Positions 16,870 to 25,305 of a DNA stretch of 64,000 nucleotides are shown here, piece by piece. The stretch spans positions 19,530 to 83,529 of the forward strand of contig NZ_JAHLPR010000032.1 in NCBI RefSeq assembly GCF_018918005.1, read 5' to 3'. A program made the position numbers and the translations under genes. This DNA is from Paenibacillus sp. MSJ-34 (GTDB lineage Bacteria; Bacillota; Bacilli; Paenibacillales; Paenibacillaceae). The notes beneath the pieces were generated by a model that searched no databases, was not told the origin of the DNA, and was given only the letters and a program-made list of their open reading frames with translations. Positions within the stretch are counted from its first letter, which is position 1, and every line of letters begins with the position of its first letter.

Positions 16870-18186
16870 ATGAAGAGAAACAAAAGATGGGCATCGATGT
16901 TGTTGACAGCGCTCGCAGGCGTCATGATTCTGGCAGGCTGCTCCGGGAACGGGAATACGCCGTCGAATACGGAAAAACCGGCAGATACGAACAACAGCGC
17001 AGCAGGAAACGGGACTGGCGCGCCGGTCGAAATTACGTTCTGGAATCTGTTCGGCGGCGGCGAAGGCGATTTCGTAGACCAAATCGTAAACGGATTCAAT
17101 GAGTCGCAGCAGGAAGTTACGGTGAAGACGCTCAGACTCGAATCCAACGAATATTACGCGAAGCTCGGTACGGCGCTGGCGTCGGGCAAAGGACCGGACG
17201 TAGCCGTCGCCCATGCGGACCGGCTGGCTCCGTTCGTTAAGGCGGACCAATTAAGCGCGCTCGATGATCTCTCCGCCAAAGCGGATTTTCATTTCAGCGA
17301 GATTACGGATACGAACGTAGAGAGCGTGAGTTATGACGGCAAACCTTACGCCGTTCCGCTCGATACGCATTTCCATATGTTCTATTACAACAAAGATTTG
17401 CTCAGCCAGGCGGATTTGTTGAACGAAGACGGCACGCCGAAATTCGGCGACATTTCTCCGGAAGGCTTCAAGCAATTTCTGACGGAAATCAAGAACAAAG
17501 TGCCGGGCGTGACGCCGTTCGGCGTGAACACGCCATATTTCCACGAACCTTTTTACAATCTGTACTATCAAGCGGGCGGCAATATTTTGACGGAAGACCT
17601 TGGCAAGGCCGACCTGAACAACGAGAAAGCTGTAAACGTACTGAACTTTTACCTGGATTTGTACGATCAAGGACTTAGCGATATCAACGACAAAACGCCT
17701 TGGGATACGTTCCATAGCGGCAAATCCGCGACCTGGTTCGGCGGCGTATGGGAAGCGGGTTGGCATCTTGGCGAAGACGGGCTGAATGTCGGCATCGTAT
17801 CCATCCCTCCGTTCTTCGGCAGCGAATCCCATTGGTCCGGCTCCCATACGCTCGTCATTCCGAAATACGTGACGGAAGAGAAGCAGGTTGCGGCCATGAA
17901 ATTTATGAAGTACTTCACGTTGGAAGGCGGAAAAATATGGGCGCAAGCGGGCCATGTTCCCGCGGGCAAAGCCGTTACGGCAAGCGATGAATATTTGAAC
18001 CTGCCGTACCGCGCCGAATTCATCGAGTCGCAGAAAACGGTGAAATACGCGCCTAAGACCGATCAATACAATGCGATTGATACGATCGTCAAGGAATGGC
18101 TTCAGAGCATCATTTTCAAAACCGTGACGGTCGAAGACGGATTGAAAGGCATGGAGAAGGAGATCAACGAGATCGTTCAGAACTAG
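16870..18186 (+). CDS. Sugar ABC importer, substrate-binding lipoprotein
   Basis: A 438-residue family 1 extracellular solute-binding protein. It has a type II signal peptide with the lipobox ILAGC at about residue 24, then a short low-complexity linker (NGNTPSNTEKPADTNN), then the binding fold starting VEITFWNLFGGGEGDF. It delivers a sugar or oligosaccharide to the permeases at 18281 and 19198. The likely regulator is the YesM/YesN pair upstream. The sugar cannot be read from the sequence. Confidence 0.92.
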   Translation: MKRNKRWASMLLTALAGVMILAGCSGNGNTPSNTEKPADTNNSAAGNGTGAPVEITFWNLFGGGEGDFVDQIVNGFNESQQEVTVKTLRLESNEYYAKLGTALASGKGPDVAVAHADRLAPFVKADQLSALDDLSAKADFHFSEITDTNVESVSYDGKPYAVPLDTHFHMFYYNKDLLSQADLLNEDGTPKFGDISPEGFKQFLTEIKNKVPGVTPFGVNTPYFHEPFYNLYYQAGGNILTEDLGKADLNNEKAVNVLNFYLDLYDQGLSDINDKTPWDTFHSGKSATWFGGVWEAGWHLGEDGLNVGIVSIPPFFGSESHWSGSHTLVIPKYVTEEKQVAAMKFMKYFTLEGGKIWAQAGHVPAGKAVTASDEYLNLPYRAEFIESQKTVKYAPKTDQYNAIDTIVKEWLQSIIFKTVTVEDGLKGMEKEINEIVQN

Positions 18187-18201
18187 TCGATCGTTGGGGA
18201 A

Positions 18202-18227
18202 GGGACTGCATCGAACGATGCGGTTCC
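18202..18227 (+). other. Intra-operon hairpin after the binding-protein gene
   Basis: GGGACTGCATCG pairs with CGATGCGGTTCC (two G-T pairs) and lacks a T-run. Hairpins here commonly protect the abundant binding-protein mRNA from 3' decay and lower permease expression; that role is inferred. Confidence 0.5.
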
Positions 18228-18280
18228 GTTCCACCTTATAGAGAAAGGTTCGGTTCGCCGACCATTGGAGGAGGATGAAT

Positions 18281-19180
18281 GTGAAAGCTCAGCATGGAGC
18301 CGGCATCGGGTGGAAGAGACGTCTTAAGCTTGAATTTTCGGCGTTCGCTTTTTTATCCCCATTTGTCATACCGCTTCTAGTCTTCTATATATGGCCGCTG
18401 CTTCGCGGAGTTTGGATCAGCTTTCATTCATGGGGAATTCTTGGTGTACAAAAGTTCGTAGGTCTCGACAACTATACGAAACTGCTGGGGAACTCCGATT
18501 TTTTCAAATATTTATGGAACAGCTTCTATTTCGTCCTGTTGGTTGTTCCGGCCATTATTGTGCTCGGTTTATTGTTGGCCTTATTAATTCAGCGGAAAAT
18601 TCCGTTCCGGACGACGTTTCGGTCGATCTTCTTTCTCCCCTATGTTCTCTCCGTCTCCGTCATCAGCTTTATATGGCTGCGAATGTTCGACTCGAGGGAC
18701 GGGCTTGTGAATGTGGTCCTCAATTCGTTGGGGCTGCCATCCGTCAACTGGCTGACAAACCCGGATGCGGCATGGTGGTCGATCGTTATCGCCACCGTTT
18801 GGTGGACTGTCGGTTTCGTCATGGTGTTGTTCCTGGCAGGATTGCAGGAAATCTCGCCGGATCTATACGAAGCGGCTGACATCGACGGGGCGTCCGCGGC
18901 CCAAAAGTTCCGTTATATTACGCTACCGGGATTGTCTTCCGTGATGAAGGTGCAAGTCTTCTTCCAGATCATCGCAGGATTGAAATTGTTCGGCCAAGTG
19001 CAAATCATGACGAACGGAGGCCCGGGGGACGCGACGAACACGATCATCCGCTATATCTATGTGACGGGATTCAAGAAGGATATGTTCGGCCTCGCGGCCG
19101 CGCAGTCTACGATGTTCTGCATCTTTATGCTGCTGATCGCCGCCGTTCAATACATGCTCATGAATAGAAAAGAATCGTAA
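18281..19180 (+). CDS. Sugar ABC importer permease (MalF/UgpA type)
   Basis: About 300 residues with six membrane helices and the permease EAA loop EAADIDGASAAQKFRYITLP near residue 210, which contacts the ATPase. GTG 18281 is preferred because GGAGG lies 9 nt upstream; ATG 18275 nearly touches the ribosome site. It forms the channel with the next gene. No ATPase gene is present in the operon. Confidence 0.9.
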   Translation: MKAQHGAGIGWKRRLKLEFSAFAFLSPFVIPLLVFYIWPLLRGVWISFHSWGILGVQKFVGLDNYTKLLGNSDFFKYLWNSFYFVLLVVPAIIVLGLLLALLIQRKIPFRTTFRSIFFLPYVLSVSVISFIWLRMFDSRDGLVNVVLNSLGLPSVNWLTNPDAAWWSIVIATVWWTVGFVMVLFLAGLQEISPDLYEAADIDGASAAQKFRYITLPGLSSVMKVQVFFQIIAGLKLFGQVQIMTNGGPGDATNTIIRYIYVTGFKKDMFGLAAAQSTMFCIFMLLIAAVQYMLMNRKES

Positions 19181-19197
19181 ATAGAGGGGGAATACAG

Positions 19198-20010
19198 GTG
19201 GCTCGAGCTGCAATCTATAGTCTGACCGTCTTATTGGCCGTCTTATTTGTCATTCCTCTAGTTTGGATGTTCGTCGTTTCCTTTAAACCCGAAGGCGTAT
19301 CCGCCATCACGATCAAAGAATGGGTGGACTTCTCGGATTTGACGATACGAAACTACGAGAAGGTGCTTACGGAATCCCAAATTTTGAAATGGACATCGAA
19401 TAGTTTGGTCATCGGCGCCATTACTACGGTGATTACGGTAGCGATTAGCTCGCTTGCCGCATTTGCGTTCTCGCGCAAATCGTTTAAGACGAAAGGTTTT
19501 TGGTTTATTCTGTGCGCTTCCGGCCTGCTCATACCGACGGAAGCGATGCTGATCCCGTTATACGAAACCGTGTTGAAACTCGAATTGCTCGATACGAAAT
19601 GGGGCATTATTTTGCCTAGCTTAACGAATCCGCTCGGATTAATCTTAATCAAACAATTTATGGACGGATTGCCGAAGGACTACATGGAGGCGGCGCAAAT
19701 CGACGGCTGCAAAGATTTTCGCATGTGGCGGTCGATCTATATGCCCTTGACGCGTTCGGCCATGGTTTCGATCGGCATCTTCTATTTCATCATGTCATGG
19801 AATAATTTCATCTGGCCGTACATCGCCATTAATTCGGAGGACAACATGGTACTCGCGACCGGGCTTCCGACATTCCTTGCCAATAATGTGCTGCATGTGA
19901 ATACGATTATGACGGCCAGCGCGATTGCGGCCATTCCGACCATGGTTGTCTATATTTTTCTCCAGAAGCATATCGTTCAAGGCGTTTCCATGACTGGGGT
20001 GAAAGGATAA
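19198..20010 (+). CDS. Sugar ABC importer permease (MalG/UgpE type)
   Basis: A 270-residue protein with six membrane helices and the EAA loop EAAQIDGCKDFRMWRSIYMP near residue 165. The start codon is GTG, 17 bases after the preceding stop, behind AGAGGGGGA. The C-terminus QKHIVQGVSMTGVKG is typical of this subunit. It partners the permease at 18281 and must borrow an ATPase encoded elsewhere, probably of MsmX type. Confidence 0.92.
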   Translation: MARAAIYSLTVLLAVLFVIPLVWMFVVSFKPEGVSAITIKEWVDFSDLTIRNYEKVLTESQILKWTSNSLVIGAITTVITVAISSLAAFAFSRKSFKTKGFWFILCASGLLIPTEAMLIPLYETVLKLELLDTKWGIILPSLTNPLGLILIKQFMDGLPKDYMEAAQIDGCKDFRMWRSIYMPLTRSAMVSIGIFYFIMSWNNFIWPYIAINSEDNMVLATGLPTFLANNVLHVNTIMTASAIAAIPTMVVYIFLQKHIVQGVSMTGVKG

Positions 20011-20021
20011 TAAGAAGAAAG

Positions 20022-20066
20022 AGCATCCGGATGTCTGCGCCAGAGCATCGCGGGATGCTTTTTTTT
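20022..20066 (+). terminator. Terminator of the importer operon
   Basis: AGCATCC (20022-20028) pairs with GGATGCT (20053-20059) around an inner GATG/CATC stem, followed by eight Ts. Confidence 0.85.
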
Positions 20067-20089
20067 GCGCGAAAACGGGTTGTCCGCTG

Positions 20090-20118
20090 TGTCAAGACGA
20101 GCCGCGCCTACTTATAAT
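20090..20118 (+). promoter_or_regulatory. SigA-type promoter for ytxG-ytxH
   Basis: TGTCAA (20090-20095) and a perfect TATAAT (20113-20118) are 17 bases apart, about 55 bases before the ytxG start. The B. subtilis ytxGHJ operon uses SigB and SigH promoters; no SigB-like pair stands out here. Confidence 0.55.
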
Positions 20119-20174
20119 GTCAGTAAGAAATGGGCATTCGCCCGTAAATGTCTGGATAACGAGGTGAGACCGCC

Positions 20175-20633
20175 ATGATCGAATGGAGCGTTGTTTGCGT
20201 CGCCGTCGCGTTCATCGCTGTGGCCGCGGCTGCCATATGGGTGCTGCGCACGGTGAATCAAACGTTTCTCAAAGCGCAAGCCGCGATCGAACAGTTGCAG
20301 GACGATTCCGAACAACTGCGGATCGAGGTCGAAGAACTGCTCGAACGTGCGAATCGGACGTTCCGCAAGCTCGATGAGCATGTCCACGCCGTCGATCCTT
20401 TGTTCGCGTCCGCACGCGGGATCGGCGAGACGATTGAGCAGGTGACTGCCGAAGTTTCCGCGGTTTCGGCGACGCTGGCCGAGTCGGCCGTCGAGCATAT
20501 CCGGCTTGCCCATGCCAGAAACGAGCAGCGAATCGGCGATTTGTTCGAATGGGTCGATTGCGGGTTCGGTCTATGGAAAAGATGGCAGCAGCACCGCTCG
20601 TCTTCGTCCCGGACGGATTCGCCGAATGCCTAA
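20175..20633 (+). CDS. ytxG: DUF948 protein, YtxG-like
   Basis: A 152-residue protein. It has one N-terminal membrane helix (about residues 4-26), a long amphipathic coil rich in E, Q and L (SEQLRIEVEELLERANRTF), and a basic serine-rich end. This is the DUF948/YtxG layout. In B. subtilis ytxG and ytxH belong to a general-stress operon. The same order is kept here, with the YtxH gene 19 bases downstream. Molecular function is unknown; an envelope-stress role is inferred from the family. Confidence 0.85.
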   Translation: MIEWSVVCVAVAFIAVAAAAIWVLRTVNQTFLKAQAAIEQLQDDSEQLRIEVEELLERANRTFRKLDEHVHAVDPLFASARGIGETIEQVTAEVSAVSATLAESAVEHIRLAHARNEQRIGDLFEWVDCGFGLWKRWQQHRSSSSRTDSPNA

Positions 20634-20652
20634 TAACGAGGAGAGTGTGAGC

Positions 20653-20991
20653 ATGAACGACAAAGGGAAAACATTTATGGTAGGCGCATTGATCGGCGGC
20701 ATTGTCGGTTCGGTTACGGCTTTGCTGTTTGCGCCGAAGTCCGGACGCGAACTGCGCAAAGATATTAAAGAAGGAGCGCAGCAAGTCGGGGAGAAGACGC
20801 AGCAAGTCGTGAAACAAGTCAGCGAGCAAACGACCGCCTGGATCGGCAAAGCCCGAAGCAAAGCGGAAGATCTGGCCTCGCGGCGCCGGGGCAATCAAGA
20901 GGATCGTTCCGAACTCGAGGTTGCGGAAGTTTCCGGAGTCAAGGAGGAGGCGCAAGAAAGGGAGCTTGTATTGGAGGAAGTTTTGAAATAA
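20653..20991 (+). CDS. ytxH: YtxH domain protein
   Basis: A 112-residue protein with the YtxH signature GALIGGIVGSVTALLFAPKSGRELR. This is a glycine-rich membrane helix followed by a long helical, charged tail with VGEKTQQVVKQVSEQ repeats. ATG 20653 lies behind GAGGAGAG. It is the second gene of the ytxGH pair. The family is stress-induced and membrane-attached; function unknown. Confidence 0.88.
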   Translation: MNDKGKTFMVGALIGGIVGSVTALLFAPKSGRELRKDIKEGAQQVGEKTQQVVKQVSEQTTAWIGKARSKAEDLASRRRGNQEDRSELEVAEVSGVKEEAQERELVLEEVLK

Positions 20992-21010
20992 AGCAATCAA
21001 GTACACATAG

Positions 21011-21048
21011 AAGACGTGGGAGCGCGCGGCGTTTCCCCGTCTTTATTT
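21011..21048 (+). terminator. Terminator after ytxH
   Basis: AAGACG.GGG pairs with CCC.CGTCTT (21011-21043) and is followed by TATTTAT. It ends the ytxGH unit. Confidence 0.65.
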
Positions 21049-21108
21049 ATGTGCAGGCATGAGAAGAGGACCGGATCCCCCAGCCCTTCGAATCGATTTG
21101 ATGCGAAC

Positions 21109-21861
21109 CTATACTTTGACGAGATCGATCCCGCTTTTTTCTATTAATTGCGACCATTCCTGATCGACATTGCAATCTGAAACGATCACATCGGCGCTTT
21201 CCAATGGAGCGAACAAATGCAAGGAATGATGGCCGAATTTGGACGAATCCGCCACGATATATGTTTTTTCACACGCCTGGGTCATACTGTTCTTAATTTC
21301 CGCCTCCGCAAAGCTTGCTGTCGTATATCCTTTTAGAGTAATGCCGCCAGTAGCGATGAAGGCTTTATTGACATAGATTTGGCTGAAAAAATCGCGGGAC
21401 GACTTCCCGACGAACGATTGTGAATTTTTGCGCAGTTCGCCTCCGCACATCATGAGATGAATATGCTCGACATGACTGAGTTCATGAGCGGCGTTTAAAG
21501 AATTGGTCACAACGGTGACGTTATGGATGTCCGATTTTGCCAGCGACACGGCGATTTGATAGGTTGTCGTTCCGGAATCCAGAATAATCGTGTCATTGGG
21601 TTGAATGAGCGACAAACAATAATCGGCAATTCGTTGCTTTTCCGCCCCCCGGTACGTTTCGCGCATTGGTATGGGAGGCTCATCCAAGTAGCGGATTCCG
21701 CCGTGAAAGCGGCGAAATTCGCCGGTCTTCTCCAATTTCTGCAAATCTCTGCGAACTGTCATATCGGAAACTTGAAAATAATCCATTAATTCCTGCACAG
21801 ACAGGCTTCCTTTTTGCTTGATCATCTCGGAAGCCAGTTGCAAACGATGTTCCGACGACAT
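21109..21861 (-). CDS. DeoR/GlpR-family regulator of the sugar cassette
   Basis: A 250-residue repressor. The N-terminal winged helix reads GSLSVQELMDYFQVSDMTVRRDLQKLEK (residues 15-42). The C-terminal sugar-phosphate sensor has IILDSGTTTYQIA and VVTNSLNAAHEL, the DeoR-sensor phosphate loops. It is divergent from the importer-kinase-aldolase-isomerase operon at 22258. Probable operators lie between (21905-22135). DeoR proteins usually sense a phosphorylated pathway intermediate, here perhaps a ketose phosphate. Confidence 0.9.
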   Translation of the reverse strand: MSSEHRLQLASEMIKQKGSLSVQELMDYFQVSDMTVRRDLQKLEKTGEFRRFHGGIRYLDEPPIPMRETYRGAEKQRIADYCLSLIQPNDTIILDSGTTTYQIAVSLAKSDIHNVTVVTNSLNAAHELSHVEHIHLMMCGGELRKNSQSFVGKSSRDFFSQIYVNKAFIATGGITLKGYTTASFAEAEIKNSMTQACEKTYIVADSSKFGHHSLHLFAPLESADVIVSDCNVDQEWSQLIEKSGIDLVKV

Positions 21862-21904
21862 AGTTACCCTCCGTTTAAAGCATAGCCCAAAGGCGATACA
21901 TTAT

Positions 21905-22130
21905 ATTTGTTTATATAAACATATTAGATTACTGAACAATCATTGTCAATGCGAATCTGTTTGAAATAAAGCAATAAAATATAGAAATCCATCCTTTTGA
22001 GTGTAAGAAACCAAAAAATATTTTGTTCGAAATGTTTATTTTGTGTTGACTAACAAACATTTTGTTGTTAATATGAACTCGTAACTCGTGGTGGAAGCGA
22101 ATACAATACGGAATATTTGTTTATATGTTT
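21905..22130. promoter_or_regulatory. Probable DeoR operators (TGTTTATAT motif)
   Basis: The perfect palindrome TGTTTATATAAACA (21908-21921) lies 50 bases before the regulator gene. TGTTTATT (22033-22040) abuts the -35 box of the divergent operon, AACAAACAT lies between its -35 and -10, and TGTTTATATGTTTGT (22118-22132) lies just downstream of the start region. Four half-site-like copies around one promoter suggest cooperative repression by the regulator at 21109. Confidence 0.5.
22046..22074 (+). promoter_or_regulatory. Promoter of the DeoR-controlled sugar operon
   Basis: TTGACT (22046-22051) and TAATAT (22069-22074) stand exactly 17 bases apart, a near-consensus SigA promoter. The mRNA would have a leader of about 175 bases before the TTG start at 22258. 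Apart from the TGTTTATAT copy, I see no clear structure in that leader. Confidence 0.7.
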
Positions 22131-22257
22131 GTTTGGTTGTCGGGGTTGAATTCGTTTCCGGGAAGGGTTGCATACGTGAGCGAGGGGGGGAGCGGTATGT
22201 AGGCTGGCGTTCTTTTAAGATTCTGGTTCCGAGAAAAAAGAATGAGGAGGGTTCGTT

Positions 22258-23583
22258 TTGCGTAATTTTCATGTGATATCAAGTTTGATTTGTGTCGTCA
22301 TGCTCGTTCTTTCCGGATGCGGCGGGCAAACGCCAAATGCCGGCCCGAGCGAAAAATCGCAAGCCGTCCAACAAAATCAGCAAGCGGAAAGTTCCGATGA
22401 GAAACTAACGATTCATTTTGCGGGAATCAAAACATTCGGCGAAGATTCCTGGACCGAATTGGTTCAGCGATTCGAACAGGAAAATCCCAATATCAAAGTA
22501 AATGTGACGCAGCTTCCCGCTCCTTCCAAGAGCACGGAGATACACCAATTTTTAGTGACCGCGCTGTCCTCAGGCCAGAACGATATTGATGTTTTCACCG
22601 GCGATGTGATCTGGGTGCCTGAATTTGCGGCGGCAGGATGGACCGAGCCGATGGACGATCATTTGACAGACAAGGACCAGTATTATCCGGGTGTGATTGA
22701 GGCGCTTACATACAATGGCGAATTGTCCGCCATTCCCTGGTACGTCGACGGAGGCATGCTCTATTACCGGAAAGACCTGTTGGACAAATATAACCTGCCC
22801 GTTCCGGCAACATGGGATGAGCTTATCGAAACGAGCCGATGGATTATGGAACGGGAAAACGATCCGAAGCTCCAAGGTTACGTATGGCAGGCCAAACAGG
22901 CGGAAGTGCTTGTATGCGATTTCATCGAATTTTTGACAAGCGCGGGCGGAGCCGTATTGGATCATAACGAACAAGCGGTCATCAATAGCCCCGAAACGGC
23001 AAAAACGCTAGAGCTGATGAAAAGGCTGCTCGCAGACGGCATAAGCCCAGCCTCCGTACTCTCGTTCGACGAAGAGCCGAGCCGGACCGTATTTACGGAC
23101 GGGAATGCGATCTTCTTGCGCAACTGGTCGTATGTCTGGAACGTGACGCAGGATGAAAAAAGCTCGAAAGTGGCGGGCAAAGTAGGCGTTGCTCCGCTGC
23201 CGTCTTTCGACGGCACGAAGAGCGCATCTACGATGGGCGGTTATCAATTTATGGTGGCCAAAAATGCCAAACACAAGGAAGCGGCTATCCAATTTGCAAA
23301 ATTTCTGTCGAGCGAATCTTCGCAGTTGTATTTCGCGCAAAAAGTGGCGTTTAGCCCGACCAGACCTGCCGTCTTGCAAAATGAGGAGCTTAAGAAGAAC
23401 GATCCTTTTCTGGTGGAAATCGACAACGTATTTCGCGGGACGGTAGCAAGGCCGATCAGTCCGAAATATCCGCAAATCTCCTTGCAGTTGCAGGCGAATT
23501 TATCGGCTGTGCTGTCGGATAAAATGTCCGTCGACCAGGCGTTGTCGGAAATGGATAAACAAATCAAGGATATTGTGAAATGA
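22258..23583 (+). CDS. Sugar ABC importer, substrate-binding lipoprotein
   Basis: A 441-residue family 1 solute-binding protein. The lipobox is LVLSGCGGQ near residue 20. The mature protein begins after a Q/S-rich linker with KLTIHFAGIKTFGEDSW and contains IPWYVDGGMLYYRKDLLDKY, typical of the MalE-like group. TTG 22258 is preceded by GAGGAGGG at 6 nt. It is the first gene of a six-gene operon; its stop overlaps the next start (ATGA). The ligand is probably an aldose or its glycoside, judging from the downstream isomerase. Confidence 0.92.
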   Translation: MRNFHVISSLICVVMLVLSGCGGQTPNAGPSEKSQAVQQNQQAESSDEKLTIHFAGIKTFGEDSWTELVQRFEQENPNIKVNVTQLPAPSKSTEIHQFLVTALSSGQNDIDVFTGDVIWVPEFAAAGWTEPMDDHLTDKDQYYPGVIEALTYNGELSAIPWYVDGGMLYYRKDLLDKYNLPVPATWDELIETSRWIMERENDPKLQGYVWQAKQAEVLVCDFIEFLTSAGGAVLDHNEQAVINSPETAKTLELMKRLLADGISPASVLSFDEEPSRTVFTDGNAIFLRNWSYVWNVTQDEKSSKVAGKVGVAPLPSFDGTKSASTMGGYQFMVAKNAKHKEAAIQFAKFLSSESSQLYFAQKVAFSPTRPAVLQNEELKKNDPFLVEIDNVFRGTVARPISPKYPQISLQLQANLSAVLSDKMSVDQALSEMDKQIKDIVK

Positions 23584-24476
23584 AGAGGGAACGGAAATCA
23601 GCCGCTGTCGGATATCTGTTTGTCGCTCCGGCATTGATCGTTTTGGCGGTGGTTGGGTTTTATCCGTTGCTGCGGACATTGATTTTAAGTTTATACGACG
23701 CATCCTTTATCAATCCGGTTTCCGAGTTCGTCGGTTTCGGCAATTATATGCGATTGGGAAGCGATATTTGGTTCAAAAAGGCGTACGGAAATACATGGCT
23801 CTTTACGTTCGTTTCGGTTATGGGAGAAGCGCTGATCGGGCTCGGTATCGCCTTGTTGTTGGATCAGAAATTGCCGGGAAGAAAATGGGTTAGAGTCAGT
23901 ATTTTGATTCCTTGGGCCATTCCGACGGTCATATCGGCGAGCATGTGGCAGTGGCTGTATAACGCCGATTTCGGACTAATCAATTATCTATTAACGCAAA
24001 TCGGAATCGTCGACTCGTATCAGAATTGGTTAGGCGAAAGTTCAAGCGCATTATGGGCTGCGATTGCCGCCGACGTTTGGAAAACGACCCCGTTTATGGC
24101 GCTTATATTGCTTGCCGGATTGCAGACGGTGCCGGAAGAGATTTACGAGGCGGCCGATATGGACGGAATTCGTTCCTGGCAGCGTTTCTGGCATATTACT
24201 CTCCCGTTGCTTATGCCGATTCTATTAACCGCGCTGCTGCTAAGGGCGCTGGACGCCTTTCGGGTATTCGACCTGATCTATGTACTGACAGGAGGCGGTC
24301 CGGCCAATTCGACGGAAGTGCTGTCCAGTTACGCCTATAAAATTACCTTTTCGTCCACGCAGGTTGGGTACGGGGCGTCCATGGCGGCGGTAATGGCCGC
24401 TTCGGTGCTTGTCTTCGCGATCCTTATGCAGCTTTTACTTAAACGAACTTATGCCCGAATTGAAGGTGATAGCTAA
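23580..24476 (+). CDS. Sugar ABC importer permease (MalF type)
   Basis: A 298-residue protein with six membrane helices. The EAA loop is EAADMDGIRSWQRFWHITLP, near residue 195. The start overlaps the lipoprotein stop by four bases, which implies translational coupling. It pairs with the permease at 24478; no ATPase gene is in the operon. Confidence 0.92.
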   Translation: MKRERKSAAVGYLFVAPALIVLAVVGFYPLLRTLILSLYDASFINPVSEFVGFGNYMRLGSDIWFKKAYGNTWLFTFVSVMGEALIGLGIALLLDQKLPGRKWVRVSILIPWAIPTVISASMWQWLYNADFGLINYLLTQIGIVDSYQNWLGESSSALWAAIAADVWKTTPFMALILLAGLQTVPEEIYEAADMDGIRSWQRFWHITLPLLMPILLTALLLRALDAFRVFDLIYVLTGGGPANSTEVLSSYAYKITFSSTQVGYGASMAAVMAASVLVFAILMQLLLKRTYARIEGDS

Positions 24477-24477
24477 C

Positions 24478-25305
24478 ATGGCATTGCGCAATAAGCCTGT
24501 CAAATTCATATTATTGCTGCTGTTTTCCATTGTCGTTATTTTGAATATCGGACCGTTCGTATGGCAAATCGTTACATCTTTCAAGCTTGATCGGGATTTG
24601 AACTCTTTGCCGCCGCTGCTGCCGCCCGAAATTACATTCGATCACTATATGAACGTATTTTCGTCCACTTTTATTCGTTTTATCGTCAACAGCGGCGTCG
24701 TTGCGATTAGCGTGACGATTGTCTGCCTTCTGCTTGGCAGCATGGCAGCGTATGCGATTGCGAGATTGCCGATCAAAGGGAAGGGATTCGTATTGGGATT
24801 GTTTCTCGCCACCTCGATGTTTCCGCAGATCGCCGTCGTCAGTCCGCTGTACGTTTTAATCAGGCAAATGGGTTTATACAACACTTATCTTGGCCTTATT
24901 TTATCGTACATGCTCTTCTGTTTGCCGCTTTGCGTGTGGCTGTTGCACGGTTTTTTCCGCGATTTGCCGCGCGGGCTGGAAGAAGCCGCAGCAGTCGACG
25001 GGTGCGGAATCATCCGCACATATTGGCAAATCGCGCTCCCGTTGGTTATGCCGGGGCTGGTTACGGCGGGCTTGCTCGTTTTCATCGCTTCTTGGAACGA
25101 ATTTCTGTTTGCGCTGACACTGACCAACAACGTTCAAGTACAGACGATTCCGGTGGGAATCGCTCTGTTTCCGCAAATGTTTTACGTACCGTGGGGGGAT
25201 TTGTCGGCGGCTTCGGTGGTCGTAACGTTGCCGTTAATTTTGCTCGTCGTCCTGTTTGAAGGGAAATTAACGAAAGGCTTGGTCGGAGGTGCGATTAAAG
25301 GATGA
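24478..25305 (+). CDS. Sugar ABC importer permease (MalG type)
   Basis: A 275-residue protein with six membrane helices, the EAA loop EAAAVDGCGIIRTYWQIALP, and the usual C-terminal tail GKLTKGLVGGAIKG. ATG 24478 follows GAAGGTGAT by 7-8 nt and begins one base after the previous stop. The reading frame is open further upstream, but those starts would overlap the first permease without a ribosome site. Its own stop overlaps the kinase start. Confidence 0.9.
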   Translation: MALRNKPVKFILLLLFSIVVILNIGPFVWQIVTSFKLDRDLNSLPPLLPPEITFDHYMNVFSSTFIRFIVNSGVVAISVTIVCLLLGSMAAYAIARLPIKGKGFVLGLFLATSMFPQIAVVSPLYVLIRQMGLYNTYLGLILSYMLFCLPLCVWLLHGFFRDLPRGLEEAAAVDGCGIIRTYWQIALPLVMPGLVTAGLLVFIASWNEFLFALTLTNNVQVQTIPVGIALFPQMFYVPWGDLSAASVVVTLPLILLVVLFEGKLTKGLVGGAIKG